From Ochotona curzoniae (lineage: Eukaryota > Chordata > Mammalia > Lagomorpha > Ochotonidae), in assembly GCF_017591425.1 (NCBI RefSeq), contig NW_024465751.1, forward strand, positions 6,634,001-6,698,000: a stretch of 64,000 bases of DNA, given 5' to 3'. A program made the translations under genes and the position numbers. How positions within the stretch are numbered: the first letter of the stretch is position 1; every line of letters begins with the position of its first letter. Below are positions 34,914 through 46,622 of this stretch, in pieces. The notes beneath the pieces were generated by a model. It saw nothing but the letters and a program-made list of their open reading frames with translations. It was not told the DNA's origin and did no database searches.

Positions 34914-35163
34914 ATAGCGACAAAGAAAGGATATCTTCCATCTGCTGGCTCACTCTCCAAGTAGCCGAGCCAATCTGAAGCCGAGAGCTTTGTTGGTGTC
35001 TCCCAGGCGGCTTCAGGGGCCCAAGCACTTGGGTCAACCTCTACTGATTTCCCAAGTCATAGACAAAGAGCTGGATCAGAAGTGGTACAGCCAGGACCAG
35101 AACTGATGAGCACTGGGGAGTGCAGTCAGAGGATTAGCCTAATATGTCACCATGCTAGCCCTG
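34914..35163 (-). mobile_element. Host CSINE, right piece
   Basis: GATATCTTCCATCTGCTGGC, TCACTCTCCAAGTAGCC, CCAATCTGAAGCCGAGAGC, GGGCCCAAGCACTTGGGTC and AAGAGCTGGATCAGAAGTGG run in reverse-SINE order to CATGCTAGCCCTG. It completes the antisense CSINE begun at 28078. Confidence 0.8.
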
Positions 35164-35907
35164 AAAACTATTACTTCAGCATTGTAGTGTATTATTACAA
35201 CCTTATCCTGACACTGAACCACTAACAGATGTCTACATTCACATAATGTGGCCAGTGACATCAGGCAGATGGAAGGATCCTGAAGTTTCCTAGAGATGAT
35301 AAAATATTTTATGTCTATTTTTGTATTTTTGTTTGTATGCTGTTACTATTATCCATTAATCTAACATACTTTTACCTGAATAATATCCTGCTACATATAA
35401 AAAGCTTAAGTGGACCCCTGGAATGGAAAAATTAATGATTACCTGTCCTTTCCTTAAATGATAAACTTTACATGTGCTACTCTTGGATGTCTCATTCCCT
35501 GATCTTGAAAAGGGTTCTAGACTCCAAGCAAACTCAAACTATGACAGAATGTGACACAAAAGGTTGCACTGTAGTTTCTTAAATGGACTGTGACATTTGC
35601 AGCAAGTAATAGACCAATTTTAGAAAAATGTGTTGTTATTACAACAATCAAGAACAAGTGATCATTACTTTGAAACAATAGTGTAACTGCTGATGAATCT
35701 ATGGTTGTGACTCTGAATACAACAGACATAACAGACTATTGGAATCCCCAGCCTCCGTCAGGGCTGTTCAGTAAGGCCAATGTGTACAGTGAAGAGGGAA
35801 AACTAGATTATTCCAAACGTGTCAGGTATCTGTGAGACTTTGGCAAATCTTTCATAGATTTTACTTGCATAAACTTATCAATACTTGAAACTGAAGATGA
35901 GCACCCC
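35164..35907. other. No gene recognised
   Basis: Unidentified AT-rich DNA. Confidence 0.4.
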
Positions 35908-36183
35908 AGGGCCAGCAGTATGACAAAGCCTGTAAAGCGTGATGCTAGCCTCCCATAACGATGCCGCCTCCTCTCCTGGCTGCTGTGTTTCTGCTGAACC
36001 TGCCCACTAATGGCATGGGGAAAGCAGTGGAAGATGGGTGCTACCCCCAGATAAGAGATCTAGATGAAGATTCTCACTCCTAGCTTCTGTCTGGTCCAGG
36101 ACTGGTCATTGTAGCCATTTGGAGAATGAACTCTCTGTAATCCTGACCTTCAAAATAATAAATAATAAGTAAACCTTTTTTAA
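35908..36183 (+). mobile_element. Older CSINE copy
   Basis: CCAGGGCCAGCAGTATGAC, CATGGGGAAAGCAGTGGAAG, CTCACTCCTAGCTTCTGTC, GTAGCCATTTGGAGAATGAA and CTTCAAAATAATAAATAATA in SINE order. Confidence 0.65.
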
Positions 36184-37014
36184 AAGGACAAGATCCCTCC
36201 CTTCCAATTGCACAAACTCTATTTATCCAATCCAATTCAACAAAGATGTATTTGGTACCTCTGTGTTGCCATTCAACACATTTGCTTCTGGGGGTAGAAA
36301 GATAAATCAGGCCCATCAGGCGTAACACCTGTTCTGAAGGAGAGAATGGATACATGAGCACACTATCAGAAATGCAAGGAGGAAAATGATAAATGGCAGA
36401 GGAAAGAGTGGAGAACATATGACTGCCATTCATCAAGCAGTGATTAATTTTAAGTTTGTGAAGGAGGTGGCAGAATTTGCAAGAAGGCTTAAAGAATGGA
36501 AAAAATTTAACATTAGGATACAAAAAAAAAAAGGTATGTTTTTAGGGGTAGGTATACAGTAAGAATTAAACGGAGAGAAAATACCACATTTGAAACAAGG
36601 GATTTTAAGTAGCTTACTTAGGCATCCAGTATTAAAGAAGCAAGATGAAAGAACCACTAGAAAGATTTACAGGTCAACTATCTTTATTATTTATTTATTT
36701 ATTTAATTTCTTGCTTTAATGTAGGTTTAGAAGTTTGAATTTTATTCCACAAGAGAAATCATTATCAGCAGAAAAATGAAGGAAACTCTACATATATATT
36801 TGCATGCGTGCATATATCATATACATATGTACATATCTATACCATTGTGTATATTTTATCTATGTCTCCAGTCATAGAAAGAGATTGCAGATTTTGAGGG
36901 AGAATAATTATTATTACAACACTGAATAGAACATCCACTTTTTTAACAACATACTACTAGATGCTTAAAATACAAGTCAATCTTACATTAATCCTATTAT
37001 GGAAATACATATTT
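36184..37014. other. No gene recognised
   Basis: Unidentified, with a short (TTTA)n stretch at about 36682-36705 and an AT-rich CATATA-type patch near 36790-36850. The 147-codon minus frame 36080-36523 begins here and runs into the SINE, and has no domain. Confidence 0.4.
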
Positions 37015-37320
37015 TTAAAAATTGATTTGTTTATTTATTTGAAACTCAGATTTATGCAGAGAGAGGATGGAAAAGACAAAAAGAGATCTTTCGTCTGTTT
37101 GTCTGCTCAACAGATGGTCACAATGGCCAGGCAAGACTTCACCAAATCAAAATGAGGAGCTAGTAACTTCATCAAGTCTCCTAAACAGTTGGCAGGGACT
37201 CAAAACTTGGAACCAATCTTCTGTTTCTTCCCCAGATGAATTAACAGAAACTGCCACACATATGGGATGCTAACATCATAGGCAAGGCTTTGTTGCAATG
37301 CTACAGTGCTGGTCTCTAAG
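37015..37320 (-). mobile_element. Older CSINE copy, antisense
   Basis: GTTTATTTATTTGAAACTCA, AGAGATCTTTCGTCTG, GATGGTCACAATGGCCAGGC and CATATGGGATGCTAACATC are in reverse-SINE order. Confidence 0.65.
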
Positions 37321-39454
37321 GGAAAAAAAAAATTACAGCCTAGCAACCAAAGGTCATGTACATGGAAAAAAAGGTCTTATGGATCATTTTTGTCTGATAC
37401 CATTTCCTGTTTGCTCAACATCATGCTGTAGTTTACCAAAATAAATGGCAGGTGTGTTGACTTTAGATTGGAAAGAAACACAAATACCAGAGGCAAAGAA
37501 TATGGTTAGGAAGTAGACACACACCGTAGGTAATGAAGATAGGGAAGAGGGTGACAAGGAAACTAGAGAGGGCGAACATACTGAAACAATTTGCCAGTGC
37601 AGTGCTAAGATGTTGTCAGAAAGGGGTTCATCAATAGCAACGTAAACCCCGGGGTTGGAGAAGTGACAGGGTTTCTAAGGCTCTTTTTCTCCAGCATTCC
37701 AAAGCTAGAGGTCCTTGGAATCGTTCAACCACTCCCCAGGGCTGCCTCTGACTTCAGATGGTTCGGCCCGACGGTTTGCCCAGGTATCAACGGAAGATTG
37801 GTGAGACTCTGTGTGTGCTTGTCAGAATCATGTGGAGTCCATGAGGGAAACAGGAGCTCTTGCTACAGTTCTGAGAAAGGGTGCTGTTTAATGAGTATGG
37901 ATGCTTCCTCAGAGGCCGAATCAACATGAGCTAAGTTATGAAGGCTTTAGAAGTAAAAATTCATCAGCATACTGTGTACAGCACTTCCAGAGCCTCACAA
38001 AGCAAAATCTGAAACAAAATCATTGGTTTCTTCATTTCCCTCCCCTATAATAAAAAAGAAGGAAATACAGCCATAGAAAACAACAATGCTCATCTCAAAC
38101 AAAATCTTGGAACTGCGCCTGCACCAAGTTGAGAATCTACACAAAAATGAAAAATCTCGTGGCAAAGTCGAAGATCTTACTTGCTTCCCATGACAGGTGC
38201 TCATGAGAAGGAATTCATGTGGCAAAAGAATAATTCCTTTTATTATTTCACTAAAATCCATATTGGAGTTGATAACCAAGAAAAAAAGTGGACTCATTAG
38301 AGTCTCTACAATTCTGAGCTAACATCATCAGGGAAAATAAAAAGCAAAAGAAACCCTATAACCACCGGATTGGCTGGTATCAGTAGGGCTGCCTCTACTA
38401 GACAGAATGTAAACTTCCTGGAGGAAAGTCACATTTTATTTGCGGACAAGCCCTCGTTTGATATTCTATCTTTGAATGAATGAATTCAAAATGCCTAACA
38501 AGATGCCCTAGGCAGAGGGACCAGCTTGTGCAAAGGCCTAATCTCTCCTCTCTGTGAACATCAGCAACACAGACACATTACAAATGAGCCACAAGCAGCT
38601 GGGCCAGTGCAAGGCAAGAGGACTCCATCCTTACAACCCGTCTTGTGGTGACCACTGGCCCTCTTTCTGGTTCAGCATCCATATTTAAGATGTCTATTAC
38701 TTCTCAAATCTCTCAAGGTATTCATCATAAATCATAAGTTAACTGTACGTATATGCTTTTGTACATATTTTCTGTCTACCTTAAATCTCAGATTCCACAT
38801 CCATAAACTGATGGAGTGGCTTGAGTTGGTATCATTCTAGACTATGATCCCTAGTGTTCAATGAATCCTTTCTGCTTTTATAAACCTTGTCCTTAGCCAT
38901 CTTCTAGTATTCAAGTCTTTAATCTGTGTGCTGTATTAGACTGAGGGTTACATTGACAATTATAGGACACATTTCCTTTCTACAAGGTTCTAAGAATTGA
39001 CTTGGCTCTAAACTTCAAGGATGTGTATCCATTAACATAGATGAAGACTAATTCTTTAAATTCCAAAGGACAGATGTTAGATAACTGACTTCTAAAATAT
39101 ATTCTAAGATCATCAGTGCATTAACAGTCTACAAAAGTGATGGTGAGAAATCTATCATTTAAATAATCAAAATTGTGCTGAAGATTAGTTCCTGGCTTGG
39201 TCCAGAAGAGAAGTACAGATTCCAGGATGCAGATTCTAAGGCCCTGCTTTGAGTTTCCCTTCTATACCTCCTTCTGTTTGATACACAGCAAGTACTGACA
39301 AGCGCTTCCTAGTTTATAAAACGTAACTATTAAGTTGTCCTGAAAACCCTTTCATTTGGTGACAAATGAAACATAGGGTTGTAGTCAGGATTGTATATAA
39401 GAGGCATAGGAACAATTATCACTTAAACATGTTTTACTCCTATGCCTGCATTTT
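37321..39454. other. No gene recognised
   Basis: Mostly unidentified. 38405-38500 (AATGTAAACTTCCTGGAGGA, TTGAATGAATGAATTC) faintly resembles an L2 or MIR 3' end. The 88-codon frame at 37663-37929 is in a slightly more GC-rich patch but has no splice-site or domain support. Confidence 0.35.
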
Positions 39455-39745
39455 GTTCTAAAGTTTGAAGTCATAGTGAGGTAGATGGAGACACATACTA
39501 CCCATTGACTCACTCCCCAAACCTCCTCAACAACTTGGGTTACACTCCTGATCAAATCCAGAGATCCATAATTCAATCTGAGTCTTCCACATGGGTTATG
39601 GTTCTTCCACATGAGCCGTCACCCTCAGTCTTCTATAATGAATCTTAACCATACCCTAGAAAACAAGCGGAGTCATTACTCAAACCCATGCACCCCATCA
39701 GGTGCACATGACAAGCAGCATCTTAACCATTGCTCCAAAGGAGCA
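39455..39745 (-). mobile_element. Older CSINE copy, antisense
   Basis: TTGACTCACTCCCCAAACC, CAACTTGGGTTACACTCC, CAGGTGCACATGACAAGC and CAGCATCTTAACCATTGCTC are reverse-SINE words. Confidence 0.6.
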
Positions 39746-40916
39746 GTCACTGTAATGACAAAAAATACTGCAGTATGTCACCACAGATATTTAATAACAG
39801 ATGCTTAATAACAGTTCATTAGCAGATACTTAGAACCCAGGTAATAAAAGAGCTTCTTTCCCTTTTTCATCAACCTAGCAAAAGGTGATGGATCTTAAGC
39901 AAATGTGAAGAAAAAAAAGTGTTAAAAGAAAACAGAATGATTAAAGTCAAACTTCTCTGTAACCTATTTAAATGAGTGACTCAATAAGAAGGAAAGTTAC
40001 CTTGTCTGATTTTTATATTGACACCCAAGAAATACAGGCAAAAGGATTTGGAAACATTCAGACAAAGGAAAACTGTCTCTGTCAGGATCCCGTCTACACA
40101 GAGTAGTTATCACAGTGGACCTTCCAGATAAGCCGAGTCATAAAGCAGGGCTGCTGATGTAGGCACTTCTCTTAAAGAATTCTGAGTTAATCCTAATCGA
40201 TACATCACTGTTACTATGAAAGTGTTTGCAGGAAAAAATAGCCCATGGTATAGATAAAATGTCTTCAAATTCCTTGTCCAGATACCAAAAAAAAAAAAAA
40301 GTTCTAGAAGATCATGTGCAAGAGAGTTTTATATCTCTTTTTGACCTCTTTAAGACGAAAGCCTGGGGAAACTGTTTCAAGGACAGTGTGGGGGTGTGCA
40401 TTATCTGCTCTTCCCAATCTGAAATCCCTGGTCTTCTACACCCTTTATCCCCATGTCTGCAACAACCTTATCACTGGGGATTCTGACACTCTTCAACAGG
40501 TGCATGCGTTTACAGGTTGAGAGTACATATGATCTCTCATGCTTATTCTTGATGATTCAGATGACTTTTTTATTAACTGCAATTCATTAATATTTTTAGA
40601 TGGTCTCTGTGTCAGGCTCAACATTGTGATTGTATATGGTAATGTATTTTTGAACTTCGGTGTAAAACAATGGACGCTGTTAAGTCTTTCACCTTATACA
40701 AGCCTAAATCAATAGTCTTTTCTATATATATATCTTTTCTTATTTCTACCTTGGTATTTCTAAACAAATGGGTACACTAAGCTATTGATTATTAATCTTC
40801 TTTTTGAATTATTATACCCAAAATCATAAGTTGCTAAAAGCAGAATTAAAAGTATTTATTTATGCTAATATGACACACACACATACACAAAACGAAAAAC
40901 AAGAAAGACTACAATC
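39746..40916. other. No gene recognised
   Basis: Unidentified AT-rich DNA. Confidence 0.4.
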
Positions 40917-40930
40917 AAGAGTACTATCAT

Positions 40931-41213
40931 GGTCCCACTGCAGCAGCCTTGTGGCTATAGTCCTTGCGTGGAGCTGCTTCCCATCCAGCTCCCTGCTTGC
41001 AGCCTGAGAAAGCAGTCGAGGACAGCCCAAAGCCTTGGGACCCTGTACCCACATGGGAGACCCAGAAGAGGCTCCAGGCTCCTGGCTTTGGATCAGATCG
41101 GGCCAGCTCCAGCCATGGCAGCCTCTTGGGGAGAGAATCAGAGGACAGAAGATCTTTTTCTGTCTCTGCTCCTCTCTGTATATCTGACTTTCCAATAAAA
41201 ATATTTTTTAAAA
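40931..41213 (+). mobile_element. Young CSINE, 14-bp perfect target duplication
   Basis: Head GGTCCCACTGCAGCAGCC, then CTTCCCATCCAGCTCCCTGC, AGCAGTCGAGGACAGCCC, AAAGCCTTGGGACCCTGTAC, CTTTGGATCAGATCGGGCC and the tail CTGACTTTCCAATAAAAATA. AAGAGTACTATCAT flanks it at 40917-40930 and 41214-41227. The left half lacks the usual region around box B, so it is slightly short. Confidence 0.9.
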
Positions 41214-41227
41214 AAGAGTACTATCAT

Positions 41228-41594
41228 TGTCCTTAATCACTAAACTTGTGTTCCATCATGGCTACAAAAGAAGGCAGCAATGTTTACATATTTTTTTCAT
41301 ATCCTCCGTTCATCCTAATTGTCTTAATAAAAACTATACGAGGAAAAAGAAGTCTTAAATGTCATGTCTGACATTTATTTTAGGCAGAATATTCATCCCA
41401 TTAACAAACACACAGTTTCAGCGGCTTAGCTTGTATATGCTCTACTCACAATGCTCACATTGAAGCTCCAATGGCCCCCCAGAGCAAGTTCCTTCCACAT
41501 GGTAATTCAGGTATTCCAATCAGTTTGCTGTCTGCAGTAACTCATCTCAATCCATGCACTTCACAACCACTGTACCAATGAAAGATCATTTCTG
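41228..41594. other. No gene recognised
   Basis: Unidentified spacer. Confidence 0.4.
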
Positions 41595-41835
41595 GGACCA
41601 ACACAGTGAATCACCAGGTCAAACCTCTGCAACTTTTGAGCATTGGTTCACATCCCAATGGTCACACTTCCAATCCAGTTCCTGCCTATTACACCTGGGA
41701 AAGCAGGGGAGGACGGCTGGATGATTGAGGCCCTTCTCTCACATGTGGGACAACTGTTTTTTGGGGAGTGAACCAGTGTGTGGTTCTCTCTTTTTCTTTC
41801 TTTATTTTTCTGTCTTTTCTTTTCTTTTCTTTTCT

Positions 41836-41909
<74 letters not shown>

Positions 41910-41980
41910 TTCCTTCCTTCCTTCCTTCTCTCTGTCCTTCTCTATCTCTCTCCATCTTTCAAATAAATAAACACACTTTT
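41595..41980 (+). mobile_element. CSINE with expanded CTTT tail
   Basis: CTGGGACCAACACAGTGAAT, CACTTCCAATCCAGTTCC, GGGAAAGCAGGGGAGGACGG and GGGGAGTGAACCAGTGTG run into a long (CTTT)n block, then CATCTTTCAAATAAATAAAC. Confidence 0.75.
41803..41945. repeat. (CTTT)n / (CTTC)n microsatellite
   Basis: Over 20 CTTT units at about 41838-41905, followed by CCTT units, inside a SINE's CT-rich region. It produces false Phe/Ser/Leu-rich plus-strand frames and Lys/Glu-rich minus-strand frames. Confidence 0.95.
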
Positions 41981-44260
41981 TAAAAGAAAGAAAGAAAAAG
42001 TTTGATGACAGCTCTTAGTTGGGTACATCAGTTGTAGACACGGATGATGTGAAAACTGTAACAACTGACCTAGGTTGGAAGGTGAGGAACATGGGGCAGG
42101 ACATGAACTGTGAGGAAAGCTGTAACGATCTGTTCTGTGCCGTGACTTTCAGCAGGATTCTGTGACTCCTGGCTCTGCTGAAGCACCTACCCGTGATCAT
42201 GTGGGAAGAGGCTTGCCTGTTCTATGCTATGACTTTTGACACCATTCCATAAATCCCTGGTATGTTGAAGTGTCTACACAATAAAACCACGAGAAGAGGC
42301 TTGCCTGGATGTCAGATGAGTCATGTCCATTTAGAAACACGAGCATCCATCCTCTGAGTTGAAGCCCACACTATCATCACCATTGTATTCTCTTTTCAGA
42401 TCTGTCACTGCTTCTAAGGAAGTTTGTAACTTACTAAATATATCACTCAAATGACGATAACAGTAACAGTAAATATAAATACGGAAGGCTGACAATTAGT
42501 CAGACATTTTAAGATGTGTTTACATGGTAATTTAACTTTAACAGCAGATATTAATTAGGCAACATTCTCTTTCATTTGTTGACAAGGAATTAATTTTTAT
42601 CATCCATTTCACTCTTCCTAGAACTACATTTTCCTGGTACTTTGTTCAGTCCTCTTCATCTTCTTCATCCCTGAGTTCCTCCATCCATCTAGATTTTACC
42701 AATGGCAGCAAACAAGGTCCAGGCCACCCAAGGCTTATGTTCCAGCAGAAGGGGTGTAAGTAAGATCCAGGCAGTCAGCCAAAGGACACTGTTAAGAGAC
42801 TAGCTCTCTTTTCTACTCAGTTTTATTTGAATTTTCATGAGGATCTGTCTGGTCTGGGAGTGGTGAAGATGGGATGCTGTTAATGAGACATTTTTCATTC
42901 CCTGCCTGGAGAAAGGTGTGCTGCAGGCTGAACATTTAATGACAAACCCCAGGTACAAAAAGAAAAAGGCAGTGAAGGTCTCTTCTGTGGCAAGGACAGA
43001 GTGAGTAAATATAAAAGTTATCTTCCAAATTTAAAAGGAAAGAAAACAAAATTTCCAAAGTGTAAGATAATAAATCCAGAAGGCCCACTTGGAAGACAGG
43101 ATTGAAATGGCAAAGATATAGGAGGCAGTGAGAACTGCTTCCTAATAAATATGGTAGTAAATAAATAAATAATAGAAACAGAAACATATTTCCCTAGGCA
43201 TTTACTGAGTTCAGTTGGCCATTTATTAAATAATCACTCATGATTAAGATATGAGGGGCATAGCAAAACATATTGCTAGTTCTCTCTTCTTGTTCCCATC
43301 AGAAACAGACCACCAAGACAGAATTTCCATAATTAAACAGAGATTATTGTTCCCAGCATAATCTTTGTCATTAGTACTTGGACAGAAACTAGGCTTTATA
43401 ACCCTTGCTTAGAACCGTGGATCAGAACTAATTTTATAACTAATGTTAATATAACTAATTGTCTAACTAATTTTAGTGAACTAATGTATAACCATATCAC
43501 TTTCCTATCCAGTTTTATACATGACATCAAAACCCTTTGTATTGTATGTTGTCATACATTGTCCATATGCAGCTTTTACGCTCAAAGACGTCTTATCCCA
43601 AGTACCAGAATTTCTGCTGACAAGAAATTCTCCTCTCTGCCTGTTAAAGGGAATCACCTTGCCAGAGAGCATGGCCCTTCCTGTGACAGCTGACATTCAT
43701 CCAGCAGTTACTGGATGCATCAGGACAAAGGTTTACATCTCCTGCCCCAACTTAGAATAACTGAACTATAATTATTGATTCAATTGAGTCTGTGTGATAC
43801 AGGTCTTCCTTTTCTTAGTTCTACATCTTTTACTGCTTTCCCCTGTGTAAACAACCTGCATGTTGAATTTCTAGTCAATTTGTTATCTGGCAAACTCAAC
43901 CCATCATGCCATCTTCTGCTTCGAACCATGTCCTCTGCAACCCACTCTGCTCTTCTTTATTGTCCTTCTTCCCCAAAGCTCACCTAGTCACTGAAGTATC
44001 TTTGCTGGATTATTACAAATTACATATGCTTCTCTTTAGTCCTACCTTCTGTCTCTGCTCAAGGCACTTGTTACTTACTTTTCCCCAGAAGTATAAAGCT
44101 TTTCCTTTTATATAAGAATCTATAAAGGCTGAAATGTTTCTCAATCTCATAACCTAGACAAAAGTGCCTGAGGCATCCATTGGCAAGGGCTACTGTGAAA
44201 GTGACAGGATAGACTCTATATAAACTCTAGAATGGAAGAAAACTGACTGACCCTGCAACA
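41981..44260. other. No gene recognised
   Basis: Unidentified. GAAGAGGCTTGCCTG occurs twice, at 42205-42219 and 42293-42307, in a region that could belong to an unrecognised repeat. No LTR ends were found. Confidence 0.35.
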
Positions 44261-44419
44261 ATAACATGAGGCATCAAGCAATAGAATTATAGCTATAACA
44301 TGAGGCATCAAGTAATAATTATAATTATAACATAGAGTATCAAGTAACAGGATTATAGCATGAGCAAAAACTAATAGAATCATAGCTATAAAATAAGATA
44401 TTCAAGTAGTAAAATAGTA
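44261..44419 (+). repeat. Degenerate ~34-bp minisatellite, about 5 units
   Basis: Units begin ATAACATGAGGCATCAAG, ATAACATGAGGCATCAAG, ATAACATAGAGTATCAAG, then decay (ATGAGCAAAAACTAATAG, ATAAAATAAGATATTCAAG). Unit lengths are about 34, 32, 33, 28 and 32 bp, with AT-rich endings such as GAATTATAGCT. Confidence 0.8.
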
Positions 44420-45084
44420 AAAGTACAAGGAATTTATTTAGAAGTTTGAAAGTGAGAGACTTTCTGTTAAGACATGATAATTTGGTTTTTGGCAGTGAAA
44501 GTAACCTTTCAGCAATCTTTTAAGGTCAAATATGATATATGCCTGAAATCTTGACTGGGGAAGACACTGTTGACCAAGGCACAGAGGTGGCAAAATATGG
44601 AATATTTAAGGAAGCCAACCTGATGCCAAGAATATAACGCATTTAAATAAGAACACTGAGTAACAAAATTGAGAATATCAAATAATTAAATGTACTGCAA
44701 CCACCACTACCCAAAAGAAGTGGACAGGATGAACAAATTCCTTATACTTGAAAGTACAACATCTGGCTAAAATGTTGAAGATGAACAGCAGAATTGGGAC
44801 AGAGTATTTTGCTCTATTAACAAATGGATAAGCAGCACATGAACCTAACATTTGCACCAATTGCAAAGAATGCCACCAACAAATTATATTTGAAGCTGTC
44901 ATTGAATCACTTGGTGATTCATAACCAGATGGGTATCAAGACAGAACCATAGTCCACCACAGGAAGAAGGCTAGAATGTTTCTCTGAAGATTCACCTTTT
45001 TATCTAGGTTCAAGTGACAGTTAACAGTGCTATTCTTCATTCATTATTTACTTCATCTAACCTCCCCAAATTAACCTAATATCT
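44420..45084. other. No gene recognised
   Basis: Unidentified AT-rich DNA. Confidence 0.4.
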
Positions 45085-45240
45085 TCCTCTGAGTATTTCG
45101 CACATAGATCTCTTGTCCATAAGAATCAAGCTGCTTGAAGGCAAGGAGCATTTTGGAATCATCTGTGTTATCTTAATATCAACAGTGCTGAAACAGAACC
45201 ACCTCATTTACTGCTACATGGACAAATGAGTGAACCACAC
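45085..45240 (+). mobile_element. L2 3' end remnant
   Basis: AGAATCAAGCTGCTTGAAGG, CAAGGAGCATTTTGGAATCA and AATATCAACAGTGCTGAAAC, then ACAAATGAGTGAACC, follow the L2 3' end order (gctccttgagggcaggga ... agtgcctggcaca ... aatgaatga). Confidence 0.55.
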
Positions 45241-45849
45241 TACCTGCTGAACGGCTGAAAATGCTGTGATATGCGATCCTTCTCATGAGAACTCCATTGA
45301 GCCGGGAGTCTATCTATAGATCCAAAATTTCCTCATTTGCAAGTCAGAGAGAAAGCAGCTTTTTCACTTGGGAAAAAAAAAAAGAATGAATCTAAAAGAC
45401 AATAGGGTAGAACACTTGTTCTTCAGACGAAACAACCAAGGACTTTAATCCCGTGAGCCAGGGGGTTTGTGTGCTTGTTTGACACTGTACATATGACTCA
45501 GCTCCTACATGTCTCAATTCAGTGGTCTTTCGCTTCAGTGTCAAATTGCCAACTGGATTTGAACTTTGGTCAACAAATCCCTTTCAGTTCAATATGGACC
45601 CAGGTCGTGAAGTAAAAGGAACAAAATCGGAAGGAATGAGGTGAAGAACAACTCCATTCCAGTACGTATCTTCCCCACCTACATCTTGCCTGCTCAGTGA
45701 TTTCTCCATAGATTTTAATGCAGAGTCTTTCTATAGATCAAGTACTTCAACTTATGTATGATGACTCATTCAGTCCTCCAAAGCGCAAAATACGAGAAAT
45801 ATATTTCAAACATTTAATGATAAAGTGATATTTAGGCAAATAATGTATG
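45241..45849. other. No gene recognised
   Basis: Unidentified spacer with an A-run at 45374-45385. Confidence 0.4.
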
Positions 45850-46190
45850 AGATAAGTGTTGTGGCACAATGGCTTAAGTAGCTACTTTCTATACCACCAT
45901 CTCATACCATAGTGCCAAATTCTAGTAGCAGATACTCTAGTTCTACACAAACTGACTAACGTACCTGAGAAATTAGCAGAATATCTGCATTCTTGGGCTC
46001 CTGCCATCAATATTCGAGACTGGGATGGAGTTCCTAAGATCTGGCTTTGACCTGGCCAAGCGCTGGTTATTGAAGTCATTGGCAATAAAATTAGCAGATA
46101 TGCGCCCCTCTCTGTCTCCTTCTCTGTATGTGTGTGTATGTGTATTTGCTGTCTCTGTTACTCCATCTTTCAAATAAATTAATATTTAAA
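45850..46190 (+). mobile_element. Older CSINE copy
   Basis: Head GATAAGTGTTGTGGCACAAT, ATTCTTGGGCTCCTGCCATC, ATGGAGTTCCTAAGATCTGG, CTTTGACCTGGCCAAGCGC and a CT/TG-rich end with TTTCAAATAAATTAATA. Confidence 0.7.
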
Positions 46191-46542
46191 TGTTTATCCA
46201 ATACAAGTTTATTCAATGACAGTGAGTGAAAGCTGGGATCCAACCTAGCCTTTTTTCTTTATTTCAGAACAAGCACCATTGACTAAGAAGTAATGTCAGG
46301 ACCTAATAATTTTTTTGTATAGTTATATAAGATATTGACTCAACAACCATTTTTGTCTTCAAGTCCCAACAGTGCAGATTGCAGGGTTGGGTCCTGGGAG
46401 GCTCTTCATAAAACTTGCTTATAGAGCCCATAAAGTCTGCACTCCACCCACCTGCTTAACGCTCGCTTCATAGCCTTTCCACAGCTGTTACACATTCTTT
46501 CTATTAAACACTGTTGTAATTAGGTTTTAACTACCCTCCCCC

Positions 46543-46622
46543 GACACACACACACGCATGTGTATATATATATACATATATATACATATATATGTATATA
46601 CGCATGTATATATATATATATA
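46543..46622. repeat. (CA)n and palindromic (TA)n tract
   Basis: A short CA run is followed by TATATA/CATATA blocks. CGCATG occurs at 46555-46560 and again at 46601-46606, enclosing an AT-rich imperfect inverted repeat that could extrude as a hairpin. Confidence 0.85.

Noticed and set aside
36080..36523. 147-codon minus-strand frame
   Set aside because: It partly overlaps an old SINE, has no domain, and shows no splice or promoter context.
40860..41236. Frames of 89-111 codons with apparently similar peptides elsewhere (for example 51861-52154 and 26753-26953)
   Set aside because: The recurring peptide similarity comes from CSINE copies read in the same frame, not from a protein family.
41689..41983. 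Lys/Glu-rich minus-strand and Phe/Ser-rich plus-strand frames
   Set aside because: They are the product of the (CTTT)n microsatellite inside a SINE.
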